Source: Kitasatospora sp. NBC_00240 (GTDB lineage Bacteria; Actinomycetota; Actinomycetes; Streptomycetales; Streptomycetaceae). From it: a stretch of 64,000 nucleotides of DNA. The translations under genes were made by a program, and so were the position numbers. Within the stretch, counting starts at the first letter, position 1. The number at the start of each line of letters is the position of its first letter. The DNA lies in the NCBI RefSeq assembly GCF_026342405.1, contig NZ_JAPEMU010000001.1, positions 186,001 through 250,000 on the forward strand. The letters run 5' to 3'. A model generated the notes under the pieces. That model had not been told where the DNA came from and did no database searches. It saw only the letters and a program-made list of their open reading frames with translations. Positions 40,330-50,000 of this stretch are shown piece by piece.

Positions 40330-43300
40330 ATGGACGACTTCCGCTTTTCGTTACTCGGTCTGATGCGGGCGTACCGCGGCGAGGTCCCGTTGCGTACGGG
40401 CAGCCCGCAGCAGCAGGCGATGCTCGCGGTGCTGCTGCTGCGACCGGGCCGGGCCGCGCGCGCCGACGACCTGATCGACGCCCTCTGGGGCGAGGAGCCG
40501 CCGGGTGCCGCGATGACCACCGTCCGGACGTACGCCTGGCGCTGGCGCAAGATCCTGGAGGACGACCGGGCGGCGCCCCATGTGCTGGTCTCGATCGGTG
40601 ACGGCTACCGGCTGGTGCTGCCGAAGGACGCGGTGGACACCGCCCAGGCCGAGGAGTTGGCGGCGCGGGCCGAGCGGACGGCGCACGACGGGCAGCCGGA
40701 GCAGGCCCGGGACCTGCTCAACCAGGCGCTGGACCTCTGGCAGGGCGAACCGCTCGCCGGCATCCCCGGCCCGTTCGCCGAACGGCAGCGCAAGCGGCTG
40801 GACGAGCTGCGGCTGGCGCTGCTGGAGGAGCGGATCTCGCTGGACCTCACGCTGGGCCGCTTCGCGCGCTGCATACCGGAGTTGACGGCGCTCACCGCCG
40901 AGTACCCGCTGCACGAGAAGTCCTACGGCCTGCTGATGCGGGCGCTGTACCAGGCCGGTCGGCAGGCCGACGCGCTGGCGGTGTTCCGCGGGGTGCGCCA
41001 GCTGTTCCTGGAGGAGCTCGGCGTCCCGCCGGGTCTGGAGCTGGAGACGCTGCACCGCCGGATCCTGGAGGGCGACCCCGCACTGGCGCCCGTCACCGCG
41101 CCGGTCGGTCTCGTCCGGCCGCACGGCCGGCCGGCGGCTGCCGGGCCGCCGGGCCCGCCGACGGGCAGACCGCCGGGCACAGGCCCCCACCACGACTCCC
41201 CCGCCTCGGACGGGGCCGGCGCCTCGTCCACCGGACCCGAATATTCCGCTGCCGACGCTTCCGACGCTTCCGACGCCGACTCCACCGGACCGGGTACCGC
41301 CGGCCCGAGCGGCTCGGCGCAGGCCGCCCAGCGCCCCCGCCCATCGGCCGGCGCGGCCCCCCGGCCGGCGCAACTCCCGCCGGACGCGTCCGACTTCACC
41401 GGGCGCTCGGCACTGGTCGAAACCCTCTGCGCCACCCTCGCCGCACCGGCCCAGCAGGCCCTGGTGATCGCCACCGTGGTCGGTATGGGCGGCGTCGGCA
41501 AGACCGCCCTCTCGCTGCACGTCGCCCACCGGATCCGCGACGCCTTCCCGGACGGCCAGCTCTACGCCGACCTGCGGGGCAGCGACGCCGCACCCGCCGA
41601 GCCCGAGGCGGTGCTGGCCGGGTTCCTGGTCGCGCTCGGGGCGCCGGCCGAGTCCCTCCCGGAGGGCGTCGAGGCGAGGTCCGCACTGTTCCGGTCGATG
41701 GTGGACGGCCGGCGCCTGCTCCTCGTCCTCGACAACGCCAAGGACACCGCCCAGGTCAGGCCGCTGCTCCCCGGAGCCGTCGGCTGCGCCGTGCTGACCA
41801 CCAGCCGCACCCGGCTCGGCGGCCTGCCCGCCACCGTGCAGGAGCACCTCGGCGTCTTCCGGCCCGACGAGGCGCTGGACCTCCTCGCCCGGACGATCGG
41901 CCCGCAGCGGCTGGCCGAGGAACGGGAAGCCGCCCTCGACCTGGTGGTGGCCTGCGGGTACCTGCCGCTGGCCGTCCGGATCGTGGCGGCCCGGCTGGCC
42001 GCGCGGCCGTCCTGGACGGTGCAGATCCTGAGCAAGCGGCTGGCGGTGGAGCGGCGCCGGATCGACGAGCTGCGGATCGGCGACCTCGCCGTGGAGGCCG
42101 CCTTCGAACTGAGCTACCGCCAGCTCACCCCCGACCAGGCCCGGGCCTTCCGGCTGGCCGCCAGCGTCGACGGGCCCGACATCGGCCTCGCGGCGGCCGC
42201 CGCCCTGCTCGACCTGGACGACTACGACGCCGAGGACCTGCTGGAGTCCCTGGTGGACGTCGCCATGGTGGACTCGCCGTTCCCCGGCCGCTACCGCTAC
42301 CACGACCTGCTGCGCGCCTTCGCCCGCCGCCGCCCGGAGCACGAGCTGACCGGTGGCGGGGCCGACCCGGCCGGCGCGACGGCGGACGGTACGACCGCGG
42401 CGGGTACGGGCGGGCCGGCCGGCGCCGGCGAGTACGTGGCGGCCCGGGACCGGCTGCTCGACCACCAGCTCGCCACCGCCTGCACCGCCTTCCAGCACGT
42501 GGTGCCCGGCGACCCGGCCGCCGGCGCGCTCGGCCCGGCCCGCTCCCCCGGGCTCGGCCTGGACAGTCGGGACGACGCCAAGGCCTGGGCCGTGGCGGAG
42601 ACCCCGGGCGCGGTCGCGCTCGCCGCCCAGGTGGCCGAATGGGCGAAGGCCGTCCCGGCCGTGGACGAGGGGGGCACGGCCGGGCAGGCGTCCCAGGACG
42701 GACCGGGCCGGGCGGCCGCGCAGCCCGTCCAACTGCCGTTGCGCCGGGCCATCGACCTGCTGATCGCGCTGACGCCGTTCGGCCTGACGCCGCTGAGCCG
42801 GCAGTTCGGATCCGCCGCCGAGGCCCTGGTGGAGGCCGCCGTCCGGCACGGGGACCGACGGGCCGAGGGCCGGGCCCGCTTCCTGCGGGGCAACATCGCG
42901 CTGTCGGCCACCCTGCTCGACCGGGCCGAGGCCGAGGCCCGGCTGGCGGCCGAGGCCTGTCGCGAGACCAGCGACACCGTGATCCTCCGTCAGGCGCTCA
43001 ACGACCTGGGCCTGATCTGCCAGTACCTCAGCCGCCACGACGAGGCGGTGGGCCACTACGACGAGGCGCTGTCGCTCGCCCGGGCGCTGGGCCACCGCTC
43101 GGGCGCGGTGGTGACGACGGTCAACTCGGCGCTGGCCCGGGTGCGCAGCGGGCGGGCGGCCGAGGCGGTCACCATCTGCCACGCCGTCCTGGCGGAGCTG
43201 CGGACCAGGCAGGACGACCCGGGCCGGGCCTACACCCTCTATGTGCTCGGGCTGGCACTGCATTTCCTGGGCCGGCACGAGGAGGCGGTGACCTGGTTCG

Positions 43301-43638
43301 GCGAGTGCCTGACGGTGTCGACCGGCGCCGGACTGCGGGAGCGGGCCGCGCACGCGCGCTACCGGCTGGCCGACAGCCTGCGCACCCTCGGCCGGACGGC
43401 GGAGGCGCTCGACCACGCCGAACGGGCGCTGCTGCTCTGCGAGGAGGTCGGCACCGAACGCGACCAGGCGCAGGCCCTGGTGGTGCTGGGCCGCGCGCTG
43501 GCCGATCTCGGCCGGGCTCCCGAGGCCCGGGCCCGCCTCGAACTGGCCCACACCCTGTTCAGCCGCCTCGGCCTGCCCGACGCGGACGAGGTGGCCGGGC
43601 TGCTGCGGGAGCCTTCGCCGGTACCGGCCGTCCCCTGA
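40330..43638 (+). CDS. AfsR/SARP-type transcriptional activator with NB-ARC and TPR domains
   Basis: A 1102-residue regulator. OmpR-like winged helix (about 3-95), bacterial transcriptional activator domain (about 98-245, with [22 protein letters not shown]), a long Pro/Ala linker with DASDASDAD repeats, then an NB-ARC ATPase (P-loop [16 protein letters not shown] near 383-398, Walker [15 protein letters not shown]-like [10 protein letters not shown]) and C-terminal TPR repeats from about 860. Such proteins activate antibiotic pathways from direct-repeat operators. Codon 8 is TTA (40351-40353), so full expression should need bldA tRNA. It lies at the end of the NRPS operon, convergent with it, and is its likely pathway activator. 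Confidence 0.92.
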   Translation: MDDFRFSLLGLMRAYRGEVPLRTGSPQQQAMLAVLLLRPGRAARADDLIDALWGEEPPGAAMTTVRTYAWRWRKILEDDRAAPHVLVSIGDGYRLVLPKDAVDTAQAEELAARAERTAHDGQPEQARDLLNQALDLWQGEPLAGIPGPFAERQRKRLDELRLALLEERISLDLTLGRFARCIPELTALTAEYPLHEKSYGLLMRALYQAGRQADALAVFRGVRQLFLEELGVPPGLELETLHRRILEGDPALAPVTAPVGLVRPHGRPAAAGPPGPPTGRPPGTGPHHDSPASDGAGASSTGPEYSAADASDASDADSTGPGTAGPSGSAQAAQRPRPSAGAAPRPAQLPPDASDFTGRSALVETLCATLAAPAQQALVIATVVGMGGVGKTALSLHVAHRIRDAFPDGQLYADLRGSDAAPAEPEAVLAGFLVALGAPAESLPEGVEARSALFRSMVDGRRLLLVLDNAKDTAQVRPLLPGAVGCAVLTTSRTRLGGLPATVQEHLGVFRPDEALDLLARTIGPQRLAEEREAALDLVVACGYLPLAVRIVAARLAARPSWTVQILSKRLAVERRRIDELRIGDLAVEAAFELSYRQLTPDQARAFRLAASVDGPDIGLAAAAALLDLDDYDAEDLLESLVDVAMVDSPFPGRYRYHDLLRAFARRRPEHELTGGGADPAGATADGTTAAGTGGPAGAGEYVAARDRLLDHQLATACTAFQHVVPGDPAAGALGPARSPGLGLDSRDDAKAWAVAETPGAVALAAQVAEWAKAVPAVDEGGTAGQASQDGPGRAAAQPVQLPLRRAIDLLIALTPFGLTPLSRQFGSAAEALVEAAVRHGDRRAEGRARFLRGNIALSATLLDRAEAEARLAAEACRETSDTVILRQALNDLGLICQYLSRHDEAVGHYDEALSLARALGHRSGAVVTTVNSALARVRSGRAAEAVTICHAVLAELRTRQDDPGRAYTLYVLGLALHFLGRHEEAVTWFGECLTVSTGAGLRERAAHARYRLADSLRTLGRTAEALDHAERALLLCEEVGTERDQAQALVVLGRALADLGRAPEARARLELAHTLFSRLGLPDADEVAGLLREPSPVPAVP

Positions 43639-43706
43639 CCGGGCCGCCTTCCGGCCCCGTCCGGAGGAAGACCAGGGCCCGCAGGCCCGACCGGAGAAAG
43701 CCCCTG

Positions 43707-43779
43707 CCGTGCGGACGCCGGCCGGTCCACGTAGCACCGCTGGTGACGGATGCTGGTGGGCCGGCCGGCGTCCGCACGG
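43707..43779. terminator. Very long hairpin between convergent units
   Basis: CCGTGCGGACGCCGGCCGG (43707-43725) pairs perfectly over 19 bases with 43761-43779, and the stem continues inward through a G-T pair and CCAC/GTGG to about 24 bp. It lies between the AfsR-like stop and the small-peptide gene end. Confidence 0.75.
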
Positions 43780-43825
43780 TGCGGGCCGGGGGCGTCCGGG
43801 CCTCCCGGGGGGGCGCGTGCCGGGC

Positions 43826-43993
43826 TCAGGAGCCGGTGCTGTTCCAGTCCTCCAGGCCCGCGTCCGGCGCCGCGACAACCACCCGGTCGTGAGTCCCGCC
43901 GAAAACCCCCGCCGTGCCGGCCGCGCTGCCGAGCGCCATCGCGATGCCGAGGCCCGCCGCGACCAACCGGAGCTTGCTGAATCGGGTCTTCAT
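43826..43993 (-). CDS. 55-residue secreted peptide precursor, unknown
   Basis: MKTRFSKLRLVAAGLGIAMA is a good signal peptide start (basic n-region, hydrophobic core to about residue 30), followed by a short polar part ending GLEDWNSTGS. The start at 43993 has AGGGGGT at correct spacing. The gene ends 188 bases from the convergent AfsR-like gene. Small secreted peptides next to TPR-containing regulators suggest a peptide-signalling pair, but I know of no named family for this one. It may equally be a stand-alone exported peptide. Confidence 0.6.
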   Translation of the reverse strand: MKTRFSKLRLVAAGLGIAMALGSAAGTAGVFGGTHDRVVVAAPDAGLEDWNSTGS

Positions 43994-44316
43994 GACTGGA
44001 TACCCCCTGGGAGTGATTCTCCGGCGAGTGTGTTCTCCGCCTCTTCGGTGACTCCACTCTGACAAGCGGCGGTCAACGCCGGATCTACGCTTGAGCACCA
44101 CGCCCGGGCCGCCGCGTCGATCGCTCGGCGGGCCGGCCGTCGATCCCGTTGATCGGGGCCCTGACCTGCACCGATCACCGTCGGCCGGTGCGTCGATCGG
44201 GGGCGTCGACCCGGGGCGTCGACCGGTACCGTCCACCTCCCGGCTCCCTCGTCGATCGACGGCCGGGCCCGGGCCGGCCGGGCGGGCGCCCCCGGCGGGC
44301 CACCCGCCCCGCGCCC
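43994..44316 (-). other. Gap containing the terminator of the NRPS operon
   Basis: 323 bases without a supported gene, with several GTCGATCG-type short palindromes. At 44294-44308 GGCGGG-CCA-CCCGCC forms a 6-bp hairpin 8 bases past the stop of the dimethylargininase-like gene, the likely end of the operon. Confidence 0.45.
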
Positions 44317-45171
44317 TCAGGCGCCCGGCCGGATCTCCAGCGTGCAGCACTTCACGCTGCCACCGCCCTTGAGCAGCTCGGTGAGGTCCATCCCGATCGG
44401 CCGGAACCCCCGGGCCCGCAGTTGCGCGGACAGTCCGGTCGCGGCCTCCGGGAGCACCACGTTCAGCCCGTCGCTCACCGCGTTGAGCCCGAACACCTCG
44501 GCGTCGGCCTCGCCGACCAGCAGCGCGTCGGGGAACAGCCGCCGCAGCACCGACCGGCTGCCGGGCGAGAACGCGGCCGGGTGGTACATCACCTCGTCGC
44601 CGTCCAGCACGCTCAACGCGGTGTCCAGGTGGTAGTAGCGCGGGTCGACCAGGTCCAGCCCGATCACCGGGCGGCCGAAGAACTCCTGGGCCTCGCGGTG
44701 CCCGGCGGGGGTGCTGCGGAACCCCCGGCCGGCCAGTACGCAGGTGTCGGTGACCAGGAAGTCGCCCTCGCCCTCGTTCACATGGACGGGGTCGAGGGTC
44801 TCCCGGTAGCCCCGGGAGCGGAACCACTCCAGGTAGGCCGGGCCCTCCGCGGACCGTTCGGCGTTGCGGAACCGGGCGCCCAGCACCCGGCCGTCCACCA
44901 CCGTGGCCCCGTTCGCCGCGTACACCATGTCGGGCAGGCCGGGCAGCGGCGTGATCTCCTCCACGGTGTGGCCCAACTCGGTGTAGAGGTCCCGCAGTCG
45001 CGCCCACTGGGTGACCGCGAGCGGGCCGTCCACCGGCTTCGCCGGGTCCATCCACGGGTTGATCGAGTACGTCACCTCGAAGTAGGTCGGGCGGCACATC
45101 AGGTAGGTCCTCGGGCGGGCGCTCCGGGGGTGCGGTGCGCGGGCGGTCCGGGGGTGCTGCGGCCGGTTCAT
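44317..45171 (-). CDS. Dimethylargininase-like guanidino hydrolase
   Basis: 284 residues of the DDAH/arginine-deiminase superfamily, which hydrolyse N-methylated arginines to citrulline plus methylamines. Catalytic and binding elements: VHVNEGEGDFLVT, RYYHLDTALSVLDGDEV (His) and the nucleophile in GGGSVKCCTLEI (C275 or C276). The first 23 residues are an extra Arg/Pro-rich extension. ATG overlaps the GNAT stop, so it belongs to the NRPS operon. In that setting it may supply citrulline, act on a guanidino group of the peptide, or protect the host; this is inference. Confidence 0.87.
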   Translation of the reverse strand: MNRPQHPRTARAPHPRSARPRTYLMCRPTYFEVTYSINPWMDPAKPVDGPLAVTQWARLRDLYTELGHTVEEITPLPGLPDMVYAANGATVVDGRVLGARFRNAERSAEGPAYLEWFRSRGYRETLDPVHVNEGEGDFLVTDTCVLAGRGFRSTPAGHREAQEFFGRPVIGLDLVDPRYYHLDTALSVLDGDEVMYHPAAFSPGSRSVLRRLFPDALLVGEADAEVFGLNAVSDGLNVVLPEAATGLSAQLRARGFRPIGMDLTELLKGGGSVKCCTLEIRPGA

Positions 45172-45758
45172 GACTCTCCCAGGATCGAGGTGGCGAAGGC
45201 CGGTTCGAGCTGGACGCCGTCGTCCCAGGGCGCCAGCTTCTGCAGGTAGATCTCGTCCTGCCAGCGGCCGCCGACGTGCAGGTGGCCGCGTGAGACGCCC
45301 ACCGTCCGGAAGCCGTTCTTCTCCAGCACCCGCAGCGACCGGACGTTGTCCAGGCGGGCGAAGGCGTCCACCCGGTGCAGGTTCAGGTCGTGGAAGGCGA
45401 TGTCCAGCGCGCTCTCCACGGCGAAGCTCGCGTACCCCTGGCCGCCGTACCGCTGGGCGACCCAGTAGCCGATCGAGCAGCTCCGCAGCGGGCCCATGGC
45501 CAGGTTGTTGAGGTTGACCCGGCCGACGATCTCGCCGCCGGCCACGATCACCCAGGCCAGCATCCGCCCGCTGGCGCACTCGCCCAGCGTCGACTCCACC
45601 GCCTCGCGCTGGCCTGGGCCGGTGAAGAACCCGTCCGCTTCCTCGGGCTCCCAGATCCGCAGGAAGTGGCGGTCGTGCAGGTAGAGGTCGGCGAGGGCGG
45701 TGCTGTCGGCCGCCCGCAGGGCTCTGATGTCGAGGCTGGTGGCAACGGTGTCGGTCAT
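45168..45758 (-). CDS. GNAT acetyltransferase, RimJ/RimL type
   Basis: A 196-residue acetyltransferase of the RimJ/RimL branch: LDIRALRAADSTALADLY at the start, GYWVAQRYGGQGYASFAVES as the acetyl-CoA-binding loop and NVRSLRVLEKNGFRTVG as the classical C-terminal motif. It overlaps both neighbours by 4 bases, so it is translationally coupled with the exporter and the DDAH-like gene. Probable role: N-acetylation of the peptide or a precursor for tailoring or self-resistance. Confidence 0.88.
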   Translation of the reverse strand: MTDTVATSLDIRALRAADSTALADLYLHDRHFLRIWEPEEADGFFTGPGQREAVESTLGECASGRMLAWVIVAGGEIVGRVNLNNLAMGPLRSCSIGYWVAQRYGGQGYASFAVESALDIAFHDLNLHRVDAFARLDNVRSLRVLEKNGFRTVGVSRGHLHVGGRWQDEIYLQKLAPWDDGVQLEPAFATSILGES

Positions 45759-47032
45759 GAGTGCTCCGGGAAGTTCCGCAGGGATCGGATCGGGCTTGCC
45801 AGCAGGATCAGGCCGGCGGAGAGCAGGACGGCGGACATGATCCAGATCGTGGTCCTGCTGTCCAGGACTCCGCCGAGGTAGCCGCCCAGCAGGGCGCCCA
45901 CCGGGATCGCGCTGTAGTTGACGGTGGAGGCGCTCGCCCGGATCCGGCCGATCAGCTCGGGCGGGCAGTAGGTCTGGTAGAAGCTGCCGGCGATGACGTT
46001 GCCCGCCACCACGCCGCAGACCGCGACCGCCCAGGCGAGCACGCTCACCGGGAGCGGCACCCCCCGGCCGGCGGTCGGCAGCAGGAGGATGAAGGGCGCC
46101 ACCACCAGTTCGCAGACGAGCAGGCCGCGGGCGGTGCCGAAGCGCCGGGCGATCCGGCCGGCCACCGAGGCGCCGACCAGCCCGCCGACGCTCACCACGG
46201 CGAACACCAGGCCGACCCCGCCCTGGTCCAGGCCCACCCCGCGGACCAGGAAGACCGTCTGGACGGCCTGGATCCCGTTCAGGGCCAGGTTGCCGACCGC
46301 GCCGAAGCAGGCCAGCGTGCGCAGGTACGGGTCGCGGACCAGGAACCGCACCCCCTCGCCGATCTCCCGAACGATGCTCTGCCGGGCGGCCCGCGCCGGC
46401 GGCTTCTCCCTGGTCTCGATCGCCCCCAGGAAGAGCGCGGAGACCAGGTAGGTCACGGCGTCCAGCAGCATCCCGGTCGCCGCCCCGAACAGTTGCGAGA
46501 CGACGCCCGCGACACCGGGCCCGGCGATCTCCACCGCCGACTCACCGGCCCGCAGTTTGACGTTGGCCTCCAGCAGGTCGGGCTTGGCCACCAGCGAGGG
46601 CACCACCGCGCCGTACGCGGTGCTGAAGAAGACCTTCACCGCCCCGGTCAGCAGGGCCACCACCACCAGCTGGCCGATGGTCAGCACCCCGAGCCAGCCG
46701 GCCACCGGGACGCTGGCGAACAGCACCAGCAGGGCCAGGTCGCAGACCAGCATCACCGTCCGGCGCGGCCAGCGGTCCACCCAGGCACCGGCGGTGAGCC
46801 CGAGGAACAGCCACGGCAGCCAGGCGGAGGCGGTCAGCAGCCCGACCATGAACGGGCTGGCCCCCAGGGTCACCACCGCCACCAGGGCCAGCGCGACGTT
46901 GCCGACGGCCGTCCCCAGGCCGCTGGTCGTCTCCCCGATCCAGAGCCGGCGGAAGTCGGGCTCCGCCAGCAGCCCCCACCGCCCACGGGGCGGCCGCTCC
47001 TCGACCTTCGGTTCCACATCGACACGGCTCAT
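45755..47032 (-). CDS. MFS exporter of the NRPS operon
   Basis: 425 residues, 12 helices, MFS_3/enterobactin-exporter type: FRRLWIGETTSGLGTAVGNVA at helix 1, GAWVDRWPRRTVML in loop 2-3 and PELIGRIRASASTVNYSAIP in the second half. The ATG at 47032 lies 5 bases beyond the NRPS stop with GGGGAG inside the NRPS end. It most likely exports the peptide and confers self-resistance. Confidence 0.9.
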   Translation of the reverse strand: MSRVDVEPKVEERPPRGRWGLLAEPDFRRLWIGETTSGLGTAVGNVALALVAVVTLGASPFMVGLLTASAWLPWLFLGLTAGAWVDRWPRRTVMLVCDLALLVLFASVPVAGWLGVLTIGQLVVVALLTGAVKVFFSTAYGAVVPSLVAKPDLLEANVKLRAGESAVEIAGPGVAGVVSQLFGAATGMLLDAVTYLVSALFLGAIETREKPPARAARQSIVREIGEGVRFLVRDPYLRTLACFGAVGNLALNGIQAVQTVFLVRGVGLDQGGVGLVFAVVSVGGLVGASVAGRIARRFGTARGLLVCELVVAPFILLLPTAGRGVPLPVSVLAWAVAVCGVVAGNVIAGSFYQTYCPPELIGRIRASASTVNYSAIPVGALLGGYLGGVLDSRTTIWIMSAVLLSAGLILLASPIRSLRNFPEHS

Positions 47033-47036
47033 CGCT

Positions 47037-50000
47037 CTACTCCCCAAGCTTCTCGGCCGGCAACTTCTCGGCCAGCACGGAACCGATCCGTGCGATCGGA
47101 CCCGGCTGCGTCATCGCGCCGTGTTCACAGGCAAGTCGGTGCTGTTCGATCCGGCCGCCCACGTACGGCCGCCAGGCCTCCCCGTACGGCCAGTCGGCGG
47201 GCTTGTCGAGGGTGGCGCCGAAGAACACCGCGTCCCCCTCGAAGTGCCCGGGGACGTGTTCGCGCATCAACTTCTCGTTGCCGGCGAGGACGTCCGGCAG
47301 GACGCGGGCGGCCTCACCGAGCATGGCCTCCAGGTCGCCGAGGCCGCGCGGGTCGGCCGGGTCGTACCCGAGCGAGACCAGCAGTTCGGCCAGGGTGTCG
47401 GCCGGCTCCCCGACCGGTGCTGCGGAGGGCTCCTCCGGTCGGGCCGGTGCCCCGTCCAGCAGGGCCAGCAGGGCCACCTGCTCGCCCTCCTCCTGCAGCC
47501 GGACCGCCACCGCGTGCGCCACCACGGCCCCGAAGGACCAGCCCAACAGGTGGTAGGGGCCGACGGGTTGGACGGACCGAAGCTGCCCGAGGTAGTCCTC
47601 CGCGATCTCCGCCACGCTCGCCGGCGCGGCCCCGCGCAGACCGCGGGCCTGCAGGCCGTAGACCGGGTGTTCGGCGTCCAGGTGGCGGAGCAGACCGGAG
47701 TACACCCAGCTGATCCCCGCCGCCGGATGGACGCAGAACAGCGGTGGCCGACTGCCCCCGGAGCGCAGCGGCAGCAGGACGTCGAGCGCGTCCGGGGCCT
47801 CGCCGGTGGTCAGCCGGGCGGCCAGCCCGGCCACCGTCGGGGCCTCGAACACGGCCCGCATCCCGAGGTCGGCGCCGAGCGCCGTCCGGACCCGGCTGAG
47901 CAGCTTGGTCGCCAGCAGCGAATGGCCGCCCAGCTCGAAGAAGTCGTCGTCGATCCCGACCGGACGCGCCCCTGCCGCAGGCTCGTCGAGGCCGAGCACC
48001 TCCGCGAACAGGTCGCGCAGGATCCGCTCCTGCGGGGTGCGCGGACCGCGCCCCGGCCTGGGTGCCGCCTGCTCGGGCACCGGCAGCGCCCGGTGGTCGA
48101 CCTTGCCGTTGGCGTTCAGCGGCAGCGCGTCCAGCAGCAGCACGGCCGAGGGCACCATGTACCCGGGCAGCCGGTGCGCCGCCCAGCGGGTCAGCTCCTC
48201 CTCCAGCGGGCCGGCGTCCGCCGGAGTCGTGCAGTAGGCGACCAGGCGCCGGTCGCCGGGCCGGTCCTCCCGGGCGACGACCAGGGCCTGCCGGACGTCC
48301 GGGTGCCGGGCGAGCACCGCCTCGACCTCGCCGAGTTCGATCCGGAAGCCGCGGATCTTCACCTGGTCGTCGGCCCGGCCCAGGTAGTCCAGCACCCCGC
48401 CGGAGCGCCACCTGACCAGGTCGCCCGTCCGGTACATCCGCTCGCCCGGGGCGAACGGGCAGGCCACGAAACGCTCGGCGGTCAGCGCCGCCCGCTTCCA
48501 GTACCCGCGGGCCAGGCCGGCGCCGGCGATGTACAGCTCCCCCGGCACTCCGGGCGGCACCGGCTGCAGGTGCTCGTCCAGGACGTGGACCCGGGTGTTG
48601 TCCAGCGGGGTGCCGATCGGCACCGGGCCGGTGATCGGTGCCTCCCCTTCGAGGGTGTGGCAGGTCGCGGCCGTGGTGATCTCGGTGGGCCCGTAGAGGT
48701 TCAGCAGGGTGACACCGGGTGCTGCCTCGGCGACCCGCCGCACCATCGCCGCCGAGGCGGTGTCGCCGCCGGTGCCGACCGTCCGCAGTCCGGTCAGCGC
48801 CGCCGGGTCCTCCTCGGCCACCACGTCGAACAGTCCCTTGGTCAGGAACAGCGTGGTGACGGCGTGCCGCGCGATCACCTCCCGCAGCACGGACGGCGAG
48901 AGGTCACGCGGCGGGGCGACGACCACGGTACCGCCGGCGAGCAGGGGTACCCAGAGCTCGTAGGTGGCAGCGTCGAAGGCGTGCGGCGAATGCAACAGCA
49001 TCCGGTCCGGCGACCCGGCGGCCCGGAAGCGGCGGTCGGCGGCGAGGTCGACCACGTCACGGTGCCGGACGGCCACGCCCTTGGGCACCCCGGTCGAGCC
49101 CGAGGTGAACATCACGTACGCCAACTGGTCCGGGTGCACCACCACCGACGGATCGGTGTCGATGTCCGGCAGTTCGTCCCCCGGCCGGAGCACGGCCGCC
49201 GCGTGCGCGAAGCCCAGCTCGGTACGGTCGGTCAGCAGCACCCGGGCGCCCGTGTCCGCCAGCACCCCCGCCATCCGCTCCGGCGGCAGACTCGCGTGCA
49301 TCGGCACGTAGAAACCGCCCGCCTTCAGCACCGCCAACGTGGCGACCACCACCTCCCAGGACCGCTCCAGCAACATCGCCACCGGCGACTCCGCAGTGAT
49401 CCCCAGACCGATCAGACGATGCGCCAACCGGTTCGCCCGCGCGTTCAACTCCCGGTAGGAGAGCTCAACCCCGTCCGCCACCAACGCCACCGCATCCGGC
49501 GACCGCGCCACCCGCACCGCGAACAACTCCGGCAACGAACCCGCCACCACCGGCACCGCCGTGTCGTTCCACCCCTCCAGCACCAACACCCGCTCGTCCG
49601 ACCCCAACAACTCCACCCGACCCACCGACACCGAAGGATCAGCCGCCACCGCCGCCAGCAACCGCCCCAACCGCTCCGCCATCGAAACCACCGTCGACCG
49701 GTCGAACAGGTCGACCGCGTAGTCGATGGCGCACTCCAGGCCCGCCGGGTTCCCGTCCTGGTCGAAGGACTCCCCCATGCCGATGTTCAGGTCGAACTTG
49801 GCGGCGCTCGCCCCGACCGGCTCGGCCGTGGCCCGCAGGCCGGCCAGGTCGAGCGGGGTGTCGCCGGCGCCCTCCAGCACCAGCATCACCTGGAAGAGCG
49901 GGTGCCGGGCCATTGAGCGGACCGGGTTCAGCTCCTCCACCACCCGCTCGAACGGCACGTCCTGATGGGCGTAGGCCGCCAGGTCCACCTCCCGGACGCG

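Noticed and set aside
46557..49916. An 1119-codon plus-strand open frame
   Set aside because: Covers the start of the MFS gene and the end of the NRPS on the opposite strand; same antisense artefact.
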